Shown piece by piece: positions 1 to 7,761 of a stretch of 39,868 bases of DNA (position 1 is the stretch's first letter; each line of letters begins with the position of its first letter). Location: NCBI GenBank assembly GCA_031270945.1, contig JAISWZ010000261.1, forward strand, positions 1 through 39,868, given 5' to 3'. The translations under genes and the position numbers were made by a program. Source of the DNA: Clostridiales bacterium (GTDB lineage Bacteria > Bacillota > Clostridia > Lachnospirales > WQUN01). The notes under the pieces were generated by a model. That model made no database searches. It was given only the letters and a program-made list of their open reading frames with translations, and was not told the origin of the DNA.

Positions 1-116
1 AATTATATCCGAGGCGCCGAAAAAATCCGGATGTTTGCTCGCAGAAGCCCGAGCAAACTAGTTGAAGCATTCGCCAGGATTTTTTCGGCGCCATTTCGGA
101 ATTTTGGGATATGCAC
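1..116. repeat. Nested palindromic element, cut by window edge
   Basis: Right part of a TIR-bounded element. The right end (about 101-116) is ATTTTGGGATATGCAC. An inner palindrome has 16-bp arms at 13-28 and 77-92 (GGCGCCGAAAAAATCC and its complement). The loop carries a further hairpin, GTTTGCTCG at 33-41 with CGAGCAAAC at 50-58. Read on the minus strand it aligns with the complete copy at 18999-19098, which lacks the extra loop hairpin. The left terminal repeat lies outside the window. Confidence 0.8.
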
Positions 117-195
117 TTATTAAAAAACGCTGCCCCAAGCGAATTTCGGCTTGAGGGCATGACAGCAAGCCGCATAAGCGGCAGAAGGGTTTTAT

Positions 196-915
196 ATGGG
201 AGAAAGACTTCAAAAGTACTTGTCAGCGGCAGGAATAGCTTCTCGCAGAAAATCTGAGGAGTTCATCACAGCTGGCCGCGTTACAATAAACGATAAGGTC
301 GCGCAGCTTGGGGACAAAGTCGAGGCTGGCGATGTCGTGAAGCTTGACGGAAAAGTGGCGGAAGCTCAAGATAAGATGGTGTACTTGATGCTTCACAAGC
401 CTGAGGGATATATTACATCGACCCATGACCAGTTCAACAGGCCCGACGTGATGGCGCTGATCCCAAAGACATACCCCAGGGTATACCCGATAGGCAGATT
501 GGACTATGACACGTCAGGGATGCTCCTGCTGACAAACGACGGCGCCCTAACGCAGGCGCTGACTCATCCCAGCCATCAGGCGGAGAAAGTCTACGTGGCA
601 AAGGTGAAGGGAACCCCTACAGAAAAAGAGATAGAAGCCTTCTCAACAGGCCTTGACATCGAAGGCGAGCGCACTGCGCCAGCGTCGCTCAAAGTCACAA
701 ACCCTGATCAAAACGGAGCCTCCAGCGTGAAGATAACGCTCAGGGAAGGCCGGAACCGCCAAGTCAGAAAGATGTGCGAGGCCATCGGGCACCCGGTTGT
801 GTTCCTTAAAAGAATTGCGACAGGAGGCATATACCTGGGCGAGCTAAAGCGGGGGCAGGTTAGGGAGCTTACGTCTGCAGAGGTAAGCAGGCTTAAAAGG
901 TACGAGAAGAGCTAG
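196..915 (+). CDS. rluB: RsuA/RluB-family rRNA pseudouridine synthase
   Basis: Isomerises a uridine to pseudouridine in ribosomal RNA in the cytoplasm. The 239-residue protein has an N-terminal S4 RNA-binding domain (about residues 3-60, beginning ERLQKYLSAAGIASRRKSEE). The catalytic domain follows, with the family motif GRLDYDTSGMLLLTNDG (about 96-112) holding the catalytic aspartate, and the later GRNRQVRKMCEAIGHPV segment. Length fits the Gram-positive RluB type. The start is ATG with AGAAGG upstream. It sits between two palindromic elements and is probably its own transcription unit. The family is certain; the exact uridine modified, and hence the symbol, is inferred from similarity to Bacillus RluB. 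Confidence 0.9.
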   Translation: MGERLQKYLSAAGIASRRKSEEFITAGRVTINDKVAQLGDKVEAGDVVKLDGKVAEAQDKMVYLMLHKPEGYITSTHDQFNRPDVMALIPKTYPRVYPIGRLDYDTSGMLLLTNDGALTQALTHPSHQAEKVYVAKVKGTPTEKEIEAFSTGLDIEGERTAPASLKVTNPDQNGASSVKITLREGRNRQVRKMCEAIGHPVVFLKRIATGGIYLGELKRGQVRELTSAEVSRLKRYEKS

Positions 916-928
916 GGAAAGCTCTCAA

Positions 929-995
929 GAGCATATCCCAAAATCCAAGCGCAGCGGCGCAAGATTGCCATTGCCCCAAATTTTGGGATATGCCT
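929..995. repeat. TIR-bounded palindromic element
   Basis: GAGCATATCCCAAAAT at 929-944 faces ATTTTGGGATATGC at 980-993, leaving about 35 bp between them. It fills the gap between rluB and the first transglutaminase gene and would form a hairpin in their RNA. Confidence 0.75.
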
Positions 996-1030
996 TTATT
1001 CTCAAGAATTGCTCAGATGGAGGAATAAAA

Positions 1031-1822
1031 ATGTCCAAGACTTTGGCCGCGTTTCTGGCGGCGATTCTTTGCTGCCTTTCGGTTTCTTCAACCGCGCTAG
1101 CGGCTGACAGGAGTGTGCAGATTGCTTTTCCCAAAAACATGAACATTGTCTTAGGCTCGCAACCCGACTTCAAGTCAGAGATATCCGCTGTTGACGATCT
1201 TGGGGTGCCGGCCAAGGTCTTCATAGACTCTTCCCTGGTTGACCAAAGCGTTCCTGGAACGTACAAAACCATTTACCGCGCCTATGGCCTAAATGGAGGC
1301 AAGTCAGAGAAAGAGGGGCTTGTCACTGTCACAAAGTGCGATCCGGAAAAGGCGTACGCGATGATAGATGACATCCTGGGGAAGATCTTAAAAGATGGCA
1401 TGACTGACAAGGAAAGAGCGAAAGCCATATTCGACTACGCCAAAAGCTGCATCAAGTACAAGGCTGGGGCGGAACACGCCACTTCTCTTGACGGCGCTTA
1501 TTTCGGGCTTACAAAAGGCACAGGCGACTGCTACACCAGCGCCGCGCTGCTTGAGCAGTTTTACACCAGAGCAGGGATAACCAATATATTTGTTATAAGG
1601 CAGCCCACCAAGGCAAATGACTACGAGCATAACTGGGTCATGATAGACATCGGCGGAGGCTGGTACCACTGCGACTCAACTCCGACCTACAAGGGAGTCT
1701 CCGGCTTTACCGGGTTCATGTTCCCAGAATCCCTGGCAATGAAACAGCCAAGCGCCAATGGGGCAACAGACAGGTTCAGCTATGACAAGACGTTCTATCC
1801 GACGGCGGAATGGGCTAACTAA
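1031..1822 (+). CDS. Secreted transglutaminase-like protein (paralog 1)
   Basis: A 263-residue exported protein of the transglutaminase/cysteine-protease fold. The start is ATG after GGAGGAATAAAA; the longer upstream reading begins inside the palindromic element and has no ribosome site. Residues 1-25 form a signal peptide ending in ALA-A. Residues 26-103 look like a small Ig-like beta domain (VDDLGVPAKVFID, PGTYKTIYRAYG). The core keeps a plausible triad: Cys167 in TGDCYTSAALLEQ, His200 in EHNWVMIDIGGGWYHCD, and Asp215. Such proteins act outside the cell as cross-linkers or peptidases, but the substrate is unknown. A close paralog of equal length lies at 4865-5656, on the other side of the two-component genes. 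A rho-independent hairpin follows. Confidence 0.85.
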   Translation: MSKTLAAFLAAILCCLSVSSTALAADRSVQIAFPKNMNIVLGSQPDFKSEISAVDDLGVPAKVFIDSSLVDQSVPGTYKTIYRAYGLNGGKSEKEGLVTVTKCDPEKAYAMIDDILGKILKDGMTDKERAKAIFDYAKSCIKYKAGAEHATSLDGAYFGLTKGTGDCYTSAALLEQFYTRAGITNIFVIRQPTKANDYEHNWVMIDIGGGWYHCDSTPTYKGVSGFTGFMFPESLAMKQPSANGATDRFSYDKTFYPTAEWAN

Positions 1823-1874
1823 TATTGACTGACATTTATAGACATTTATAAATATTTATAAGTATTTTTATTGA

Positions 1875-1907
1875 CAGGAGGCGTGTATGCGCCTCCTGCC
1901 TTGTTTA
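1875..1907 (+). terminator. Rho-independent terminator
   Basis: CAGGAGGCG (1875-1883) and CGCCTCCTG (1890-1898) form a 9-bp stem with loop TGTATG, followed by CCTTGTTTA. It ends the first transglutaminase transcript. Confidence 0.7.
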
Positions 1908-2011
1908 TGCCTAGAATATTAAGTAAGCGTGCTTGTTGTGTTGCTTGCGGTTTCCTAATGACATATATTTCTTGCAACTCGACTCAGCGCAACAAATAAA
2001 ACCCAAACCAC

Positions 2012-2061
2012 AAAACCCCAAAGAGCCTTGGATAAATTCCAAGGCTCTTTGGGGTTTTTTT
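2012..2061. terminator. Bidirectional terminator with perfect 21-bp stem
   Basis: Arms at 2012-2032 and 2038-2058 are perfect complements (core CCCCAAAGAGCCTTGG) around the loop TAAAT. A T-run follows on the plus strand. On the minus strand the stem is followed by TTTTGTGGTTT. It lies two bases beyond the stop of the histidine kinase and so ends that operon. Confidence 0.85.
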
Positions 2062-2062
2062 A

Positions 2063-3493
2063 TCACGCTTCCGTCTTGCTCTTCGCCGCTGGAACCACGA
2101 ACCAGAAAATATTCATTCCGTTTTCGTAGTCAACCCCGTAGGTCATCGAATGGGCGGAAAGTATGGTCTTGACTATCGCCAGCCCGATTCCCGTTCCCTC
2201 ACGGCGGGCGCCTTGGTGCTGAACCCTTCGGTACCTTTCCCAGATAAGTTCCCTTTCCTCAAGAGGGATGGGATTTCCGGGGTTTGCAACTGAGACTTTG
2301 GTTCCTCCTGGATCAGGGGTCAAGGAAACTAGCGCTGTCATGTTGTCATCAGTGTGGTTTATGGCGTTGTTCAAAAGGTTTCTCAAGGCCTGGCTTATCT
2401 TTAGCGAGTCTACTTCAACCGGAAGGCCTGTCTGATATGTGCTGAACTCTATAGAGATTCCATGAGCGGAGGCTATGCAGTTTTCCAGGTCCAGCTCTTC
2501 TTTGACCAGTTTGTCAAGAAAGCACTTGGACAGGTTAAGCTTGCCGTAGCCAGCCTGGAGCTGGGAGTAGTCCATTATGTCGTCAACCATTCGGCTTAGG
2601 CGGTTTGCCTCCCGAATTATCAAGCCAAGGTTGTCGTTGCGCTTTTCCTCGTCTTTCCAGGTGATGTCCTTCACCATCTCGCCATAGCCTATTATCAGGG
2701 AAAGCGGGGATCTGAGCTCATGAGAGACGTTTGCGATTATCTCTTTCCGCAAGACGTCTACGCGCTGCAAGGCGAAAGTTAGGTTTTCGACCGAGCGCGA
2801 GAGCTCCCCAAGCTCGTCAAGGCGTTCCATCCTTGGGTAAGGGGAGAAGTTCCCAGAGGAGATGCGGTCAACCGCTTCTTTAAGCTTCAGTATTGGCGCG
2901 GTGAAATATCTTGAAAGGATGAATGTCAAGACTGAGGCCAAGGCGGTCATGCCTATGCTAAGGATCAGAAGCTGGCGGCGGTTCATGGATTGAACAGCTC
3001 TCATCTCGGCAAGTGTGTCAAAGACAATAAGCGCGGCGCTGTTGTCCAGAAATTTCACCGGAGCGCCTATGGCAACAATAAGCTGCTCTTTCATGACCCA
3101 GGTCAGCCTGCTTCCGGCTACCACCTCAGGGTAGAGACTGTTTAGGATGTTGGTGCTTGCCTGATCCACGTCAGGCCTGTCAACCACTCCCTCTGAATAA
3201 GCCAGAAGGACGAAGCCGTTGCTGTCAACGAGAAAGACCTTTCCGTTGGAAAAGTTGCTGATGAAAGACATGGAGTCGCGAAATGAGTCGTTGAAGTTTG
3301 GAAGGCCTTCCTCAAGCCGTTCGTCCAGGTTTTGCAAGGCGACTGTGATGTAGTTGGATTCAAAAAGCTGGCCTTGCACATACCAGAGAAAGGCAATGGA
3401 TAGAATTACTAGGCAAAACATGGCAGCCCATAACCGAATGGCAAGTTTGCTTGCCAAGAATAGGAAGGGCTTAGCGATCTTCCTTGTGCTCAA
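2063..3493 (-). CDS. Sensor histidine kinase
   Basis: Membrane kinase of 476 residues that autophosphorylates on His258 and passes phosphate to the response regulator encoded just upstream. Order: TM1 about 18-40, an extracytoplasmic sensor region 43-172, TM2 about 174-196, HAMP about 197-248, HisKA with ANVSHELRSPLS at 254-265, then a HATPase domain. The ATPase domain has the N box LRNLLNNAINHT, a G1-type stretch VSVANPGNPIP and GTGIGLAIVKTI. The G1 box has Asn where many kinases have Asp, a variation also seen in VanS-like kinases. It starts at TTG, overlapping the regulator gene by 23 bases, so translation is probably coupled. The signal sensed is unknown. Confidence 0.9.
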   Translation of the reverse strand: MSTRKIAKPFLFLASKLAIRLWAAMFCLVILSIAFLWYVQGQLFESNYITVALQNLDERLEEGLPNFNDSFRDSMSFISNFSNGKVFLVDSNGFVLLAYSEGVVDRPDVDQASTNILNSLYPEVVAGSRLTWVMKEQLIVAIGAPVKFLDNSAALIVFDTLAEMRAVQSMNRRQLLILSIGMTALASVLTFILSRYFTAPILKLKEAVDRISSGNFSPYPRMERLDELGELSRSVENLTFALQRVDVLRKEIIANVSHELRSPLSLIIGYGEMVKDITWKDEEKRNDNLGLIIREANRLSRMVDDIMDYSQLQAGYGKLNLSKCFLDKLVKEELDLENCIASAHGISIEFSTYQTGLPVEVDSLKISQALRNLLNNAINHTDDNMTALVSLTPDPGGTKVSVANPGNPIPLEERELIWERYRRVQHQGARREGTGIGLAIVKTILSAHSMTYGVDYENGMNIFWFVVPAAKSKTEA

Positions 3494-4148
3494 ATCTGTA
3501 ACCCACTCCCCAAACCGTAGTAATTAGCTTCCTGTAGTCTCCCAGCCGCTCTCTCAGGGATTTAATATGGGTGTCAACAGTTCTGGCGTCTCCAAAGTAA
3601 ACGTATCCCCAGACGTTTTTAAGCAGCTGCTCCCTGTTGAGGACGATCAGGTTGTGGGTGGCCAGAAACAGGAGCAAGTCAAACTCCTTTGGCGTGAGAG
3701 CCGTCTCTTTCCCGTCTATCATCACTGTCCTTGACGACTCTGATATCTCAAGCCCCCCAAAGCGCAAAACGTCTCCGTCAAGAACGCGCCCTCTTTTCAA
3801 TATGGCCTTGATGCGAGCCATCAGCTCCTTGGGGCTGAAGGGCTTTGGAACATAGTCGTCAGCTCCAAGCCCGAACCCGTGAAGCTTGTCATACTCTTCC
3901 TTCCGGGCTGTAAGAAGCACTACGGGAACGCTCATGAACTTCCGGAGCTCAGTCAAAGTCTCAAACCCGTCCATCCCAGGCATCATGACATCCAGCACTA
4001 CAAGGCTTATGTCTTGCTCCTTGAGAATGGCAAGCGCCTGCGGGCCGTCTTCAGCCTCCTCGCACTCAAACCCTTCAGACTCGGAGTAAGTTCTTACAAG
4101 CGTCCTAATATGTTTGTCGTCGTCTACTATCAAAAGCCTATGCATCAT
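3471..4148 (-). CDS. OmpR/PhoB-family response regulator
   Basis: DNA-binding regulator of 225 residues. The receiver domain (1-115) has the acidic pocket VDDD (8-11), phospho-acceptor Asp53 in LVVLDVMMPGMDG, and the conserved Lys in DDYVPKPFSPKEL. The C-terminal winged helix (about 125-222) carries ALTPKEFDLLLFLATH and RTVDTHIKSLRERLG, typical of OmpR/PhoB members. The start is the first of two adjacent ATG codons, with GGAGGTTTA before it. It is the first gene of a two-gene operon with the overlapping histidine kinase. The neighbouring exported transglutaminase-like genes on both sides are candidate targets, but no binding site is proven. Confidence 0.93.
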   Translation of the reverse strand: MMHRLLIVDDDKHIRTLVRTYSESEGFECEEAEDGPQALAILKEQDISLVVLDVMMPGMDGFETLTELRKFMSVPVVLLTARKEEYDKLHGFGLGADDYVPKPFSPKELMARIKAILKRGRVLDGDVLRFGGLEISESSRTVMIDGKETALTPKEFDLLLFLATHNLIVLNREQLLKNVWGYVYFGDARTVDTHIKSLRERLGDYRKLITTVWGVGYRFEHKEDR

Positions 4149-4200
4149 TAAACCTCCCGCGTTGCGGCGCTGGCGTTTAGGGCTGTCCCCTATGTGTTTC

Positions 4201-4404
4201 CGTAAAGCGTGCGCTCAGGCGTTAATAGCGTTTCGCGAAGCCTGGCTTGGATCTTATCTGCATTCTCGCGAAGCCCGCGCTTGGATCTTATCTGCATTCC
4301 CGCGAAGCCCGCGCTTGGATCCTATTTGCATTCTCGCAGAGCCCGCGCTTGGATCTTATTTGCATTTTCGTAAAGTATGCACTCAGGTATTAATCGACAT
4401 AATT
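4201..4404. repeat. 34-bp tandem repeat array
   Basis: Four contiguous units, 4235-4267 (33 bp), 4268-4301, 4302-4335 and 4336-4369, share the core CGCGCTTGGATCTTAT with few changes. They are bracketed by two related, more diverged units at 4201-4234 and 4370-4404 (GTAAAG..TGC.CTCAGG). There are no spacers, so this is not a CRISPR array. It lies upstream of the response regulator, within or next to its promoter region. Confidence 0.85.
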
Positions 4405-4864
4405 TAGGAATAAACGAAGCTCGCTTGAGGCAGCGCCCAAAAAATATCAAAAACCAAGGCGTCCCCTCAGGGCATGCCTGGATGTGCCCGTAATGCGTCA
4501 ACGCATCTCGCCTTGATTGACTCATCTAATTGTATTGTTTATTGTGAGCATAAGTCAATAACCGCATATCTCCAAATTTTAACTGTTCTCTACAAATCGC
4601 CATACCTGAGCTAAGAACTTGATTCCTAAGCCTTTTTGGCAATTGGTCATTATATTAGGGCGCAAAATTAGACTTTGAGACAAAAATGAGGTACGCTATA
4701 CTAACGAGCGGTATGATTAGGAATTTATTGCAGCAAACGAAAGCGGCTTGCCTGGCTTGAAAGGCTGGATGCGAGACGTGAAGTTCATATTTAAGCGCTC
4801 GACAGTGTAAATGTTAATAGCCGACATACGGCGAATGCAGGTTTATCAAATAGGGGGAATAAAA
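4405..4864. other. Gene-free leader region of transglutaminase 2
   Basis: No gene seen. It holds a segment (about 4612-4680) that recurs at 5871-5940 ahead of the first C39-like gene, sharing GGCAATTGG.CATTATAT. It also holds a candidate promoter and a 20-bp motif (4697-4716) repeated elsewhere in the window. Confidence 0.6.
4675..4702 (+). promoter_or_regulatory. Candidate sigma-A promoter for transglutaminase 2
   Basis: TTGAGA at 4675-4680, a 16-bp spacer, and TATACT at 4697-4702. Only one base pair short of ideal spacing. The -10 box forms the start of the repeated motif TATACTAACGAGCGGTATGA. Confidence 0.5.
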
Positions 4865-5656
4865 ATGTCCAAGGCTTTGGCCGCGATTTTGGCGGCGACT
4901 CTTTTCTGCTTCTCTTTTTCTCAGGCCGCGTTAGCGGCTGACAGGAGTGTGCAGATTGCTTTTCCCAAATACATAAACGTTATATTAGGCTCGAAACCTG
5001 ACTTCAAGCCAGAGGTTTCAGCTGTTGATGATCGCGGGGTGTCGGCAAAGGTCTTCATAGACTCGTCAAAAGTTGACACAGGCGTTCACGGAACGTATAA
5101 GGTCATTTACCGCGCCTATGGCCTAAATGGAGGCAAGTCAGAGCAGGAGGGGCTTGTTGCTGTCACAAAGTGCGATCCAGAGAAGGCTTGTACGTTGCTG
5201 GATGGCGTCCTCGGCAAGATCTTGAATGATGGCATGACCGAAAAGGAAAAGGCGAAAGCAATATTTGACTTCGCCAAAGAAGAGATCAAGTACAGGGCTG
5301 GGGTGGAAAAAGTTACTTCTCTTGACAGCGCCTATTTCGGGCTCACAAAGGCCACTGGCGACTGCTATACCAGCGCGGCGCTGCTTGAGCAGCTTTACAC
5401 CCGGGCAGGCATCGCCAATGTCTTTGTGGCAGGGCAGCATACAGAGGCAAATGCCCACGAGCACTACTGGGTCATGATAGATATCGGCGGAGGCTGGTAC
5501 CACTGCGATGCAGTTCGTGGCTACAAGGGAGTCGACGGCTTTACGGGCTTCATGTTTCCAGAGTCCCAGGCAATGAAACAACCAAGCGGCGATGGGGCAA
5601 CTGACAGGTACAGCTATGACAAGTCGCTCTATCCGACGGCGGAGTGGGATAATTAA
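4865..5656 (+). CDS. Secreted transglutaminase-like protein (paralog 2)
   Basis: Exported 263-residue paralog of the protein at 1031-1822, alike over its whole length. The start is ATG after AGGGGGAATAAAA; a longer in-frame reading from 4811 lacks a ribosome site. It has a signal peptide (1-25, ending ALA-A), an Ig-like N-terminal domain, and a transglutaminase core with Cys167 (TGDCYTSAALLEQ), His200 (AHEHYWVMIDIGGGW) and Asp215. The residues around the third triad member differ (CDAVRGYKG against CDSTPTYKG in paralog 1), and so does the loop before His200, so substrate choice may differ. No clear terminator follows. It is separated from the regulator operon by the 34-bp repeat array and a long leader. 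Confidence 0.85.
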   Translation: MSKALAAILAATLFCFSFSQAALAADRSVQIAFPKYINVILGSKPDFKPEVSAVDDRGVSAKVFIDSSKVDTGVHGTYKVIYRAYGLNGGKSEQEGLVAVTKCDPEKACTLLDGVLGKILNDGMTEKEKAKAIFDFAKEEIKYRAGVEKVTSLDSAYFGLTKATGDCYTSAALLEQLYTRAGIANVFVAGQHTEANAHEHYWVMIDIGGGWYHCDAVRGYKGVDGFTGFMFPESQAMKQPSGDGATDRYSYDKSLYPTAEWDN

Positions 5657-6154
5657 GGGGATTTGGCTTTAGGGGCTAAAAAGATGACTTGATAAAAGTG
5701 CCGAAGCTTGATTTGTCGAATATAAATTTGACATAGCTCAATAAGTAAGCATGCTGAAATTAATTATATATAAATTTCACCTCAGCCTCTCAATGGCAAC
5801 CCCGATTCCCGCTAGCGGAAGCGGGCTCGCATGGCTTCAAAGGCTCATAATTATAAATCCCTGCGCGTAAAACCTGATTTCCAAGCCATTTGGGCAATTG
5901 GCCATTATATCTGCTTCAAAAGATAGACTTAGAAATTAAAATAAGTCATGCTAAATATAAAGAAACTGGGCCTAAATGGTTCTCGGCCAGGATGCGGACA
6001 AGCAAAAAATGGCTTTTACGCAAGATTCTTTTTTAGTTTTCGTAGCACACCCCTTAAAAAAGCGAAGCCAATATCAGCCAAGAAGTTTCAAAGCTGCTAA
6101 TACTGGGCAAAATGGAATATAAAGGCATTTTTCGCTTTGTTCGAGGTGGAGAAC
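5657..6154. other. Gene-free region upstream of C39-like gene 1
   Basis: No gene seen. Positions 5871-5940 repeat the leader segment at 4612-4680. GCTCGCATGGCTTCAAAGGCT near 5825 resembles a stretch near 4747 of the earlier leader, so a longer ancestral leader may have been copied. No convincing promoter was found. Confidence 0.5.
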
Positions 6155-7396
6155 TTGAAAAAGAAAGCAGTGCTTGCCGCATCCTCAGCCATCATCTTTA
6201 TCGCCGCAGCGGTTGTTTTGAGCGCTACCATCGGAGATGAAAACCTGGCTGCCATTGACAATGGAGCGGAACCAACAAGGCAAGCGCCTCTGGCGCTTGC
6301 GGAAGCAACAAACGCAAATGGCGCCGTCGGCGAGAGCGCAGATGAGCCCCAAACACCGGCTGGCAATAGCGCAACAGGAGCTGAGTTGGAAATATTGGCT
6401 GGAGCAATCGAGATCGAGGGTTTTGATGCGAGCGATGATGAGCCCCAGCCCGATATCAGCGAGCTTCGCGAGCCAACTCAGCCCGACGTCAGTGATCCCG
6501 AGCCCCAAACCGGCGCTAGCGAACCAGTGGCCGAAAAAAGCTACAAAAGCCAAAACTCTCTCGCTTTGGCAGGAAACACTGTTGAGCCCGACACTATCCT
6601 GGATTTCGAGGTGAGAGATAGCGTTACTGGCCTTATGCTTGAGCCGTCTGTCACTGTCTTCAGCTCAAAAGCCAAGCCGGCGCTCGCCTATGAAAAAGGC
6701 AGCTTCGCTGAAGCGGCCGCGTTTGCGAGAACACAGCCAGCGTCTGTCATCCTTTGGGCCAAGAGTGGATCAGTCATTTGGGAGAACGCCGACCCCCTGC
6801 CTGAAGAGAGAACAATGAAGGTGGAGAAGATATCCCAGCTGCCTGAGCTTCCTAGAGGATGCGAGGTAACATCCTTGGCCATGCTGCTGAGCGCTCGCGG
6901 AATAGTTGCAGACAAGCTGGAGCTTGCCGAAAAAATCGCGAAGGACGAAACGCCTCTTGAAGTCAAAGGAGACGAGATCTATTTCGGAGATCCCTACAAG
7001 GGGTTTGTTGGAAGCATGTACGACTTGGACAAAGACGGGTATGGAGTGTACCACAAGCCTATATACGACTTGCTCGCAGAGTACGAGCCTGATAGCGCCA
7101 TCGACTTGACCGGGTGCGAGTTTGAGGACGTTTTGCGGGTTGTCGCGGCAGGATGCCCGGTTTGGGTAGTTACAAACTCATGGTACCAAGAGCTTCCCGA
7201 GTCCCAGTTCGAAACCTGGCAGGTGCCAGGCGGGGAGCTGAGAGCGACTTACAGGGAGCATTCCGTGCTTGTAACAGGATTTGACAGCCAAAGAATCTTT
7301 TTCAACGATCCTTTGCTTCAAGCCGAAAGCGCCCTTAGGGAAGACTTCACCAAGGCATGGATCCAGATGGGGCGGCAAGCGGTTACAGCGGCTTGA
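6155..7396 (+). CDS. Exported C39-like cysteine peptidase (paralog 1)
   Basis: A 413-residue exported protein whose C-terminal half is a papain-like domain of the Peptidase_C39_2 type. The TTG at 6155 is chosen because GAGGTGGAGAAC precedes it at the same distance as GAGGTGGATA precedes the ATG of paralog 3. It has a basic N-terminus and a hydrophobic segment at about 4-26 (signal peptide or anchor). A long acidic linker (27-150, rich in E, P, S and D) follows. The catalytic region has Cys236 in ELPRGCEVTSLAMLL and His369 in REHSVLVTGFD, followed by FFNDP. Unlike its two downstream paralogs it has no Thr-Pro repeat linker. It carries an insertion (ETPLEVKGDEIYF) before the conserved GDP.KGFVG. 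The substrate is unknown. Confidence 0.85.
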   Translation: MKKKAVLAASSAIIFIAAAVVLSATIGDENLAAIDNGAEPTRQAPLALAEATNANGAVGESADEPQTPAGNSATGAELEILAGAIEIEGFDASDDEPQPDISELREPTQPDVSDPEPQTGASEPVAEKSYKSQNSLALAGNTVEPDTILDFEVRDSVTGLMLEPSVTVFSSKAKPALAYEKGSFAEAAAFARTQPASVILWAKSGSVIWENADPLPEERTMKVEKISQLPELPRGCEVTSLAMLLSARGIVADKLELAEKIAKDETPLEVKGDEIYFGDPYKGFVGSMYDLDKDGYGVYHKPIYDLLAEYEPDSAIDLTGCEFEDVLRVVAAGCPVWVVTNSWYQELPESQFETWQVPGGELRATYREHSVLVTGFDSQRIFFNDPLLQAESALREDFTKAWIQMGRQAVTAA

Positions 7397-7761
7397 TGGC
7401 TTGATGCACTTATGTCAGAAGGCAATAACGTCAGAAGTTGCAAATATGTACATGCAGGGAGTATAAAGCAAGGCCGTTTTTTATGCGACTGGCTGACTTT
7501 AAGGGCTTATCCTGATATAGGTCAGACTTGATCTGACTTTGTGCTCGTGAGCGAAAACATCTGTTAATTAAGACTTGGTTTTCGCTCGCGGGCAACCTTC
7601 GGTTTTAGCGCATGACGTGTTGTTTCGCTCGCTAATACATTGGGAAGCTTCACGACATGAGCGGTTTTTTTGTGCCGCCAAATTTATGGCTCTAAAAATC
7701 CCCAAAGTGGCGCATAATAAATTAGGATTAATATCGCAGCATAGATGCACAGAGGTGAATA
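7397..7761. other. Gene-free spacer between C39-like genes 1 and 2
   Basis: No gene seen. The first 65 bases are similar to 9165-9235. A hairpin GTGAGCGAAAAC ... GGTTTTCGCTCGC lies near 7549-7583. The ribosome site GAGGTG at the end serves paralog 2. Confidence 0.5.

Noticed and set aside
1933..2172. Short open frame of 79 codons across the terminator
   Set aside because: It reads through the 21-bp stem terminator into the antisense of the histidine kinase gene and has no ribosome site.
4201..4404. CRISPR array
   Set aside because: The 34-bp units are contiguous with no spacers, and there are no cas genes.
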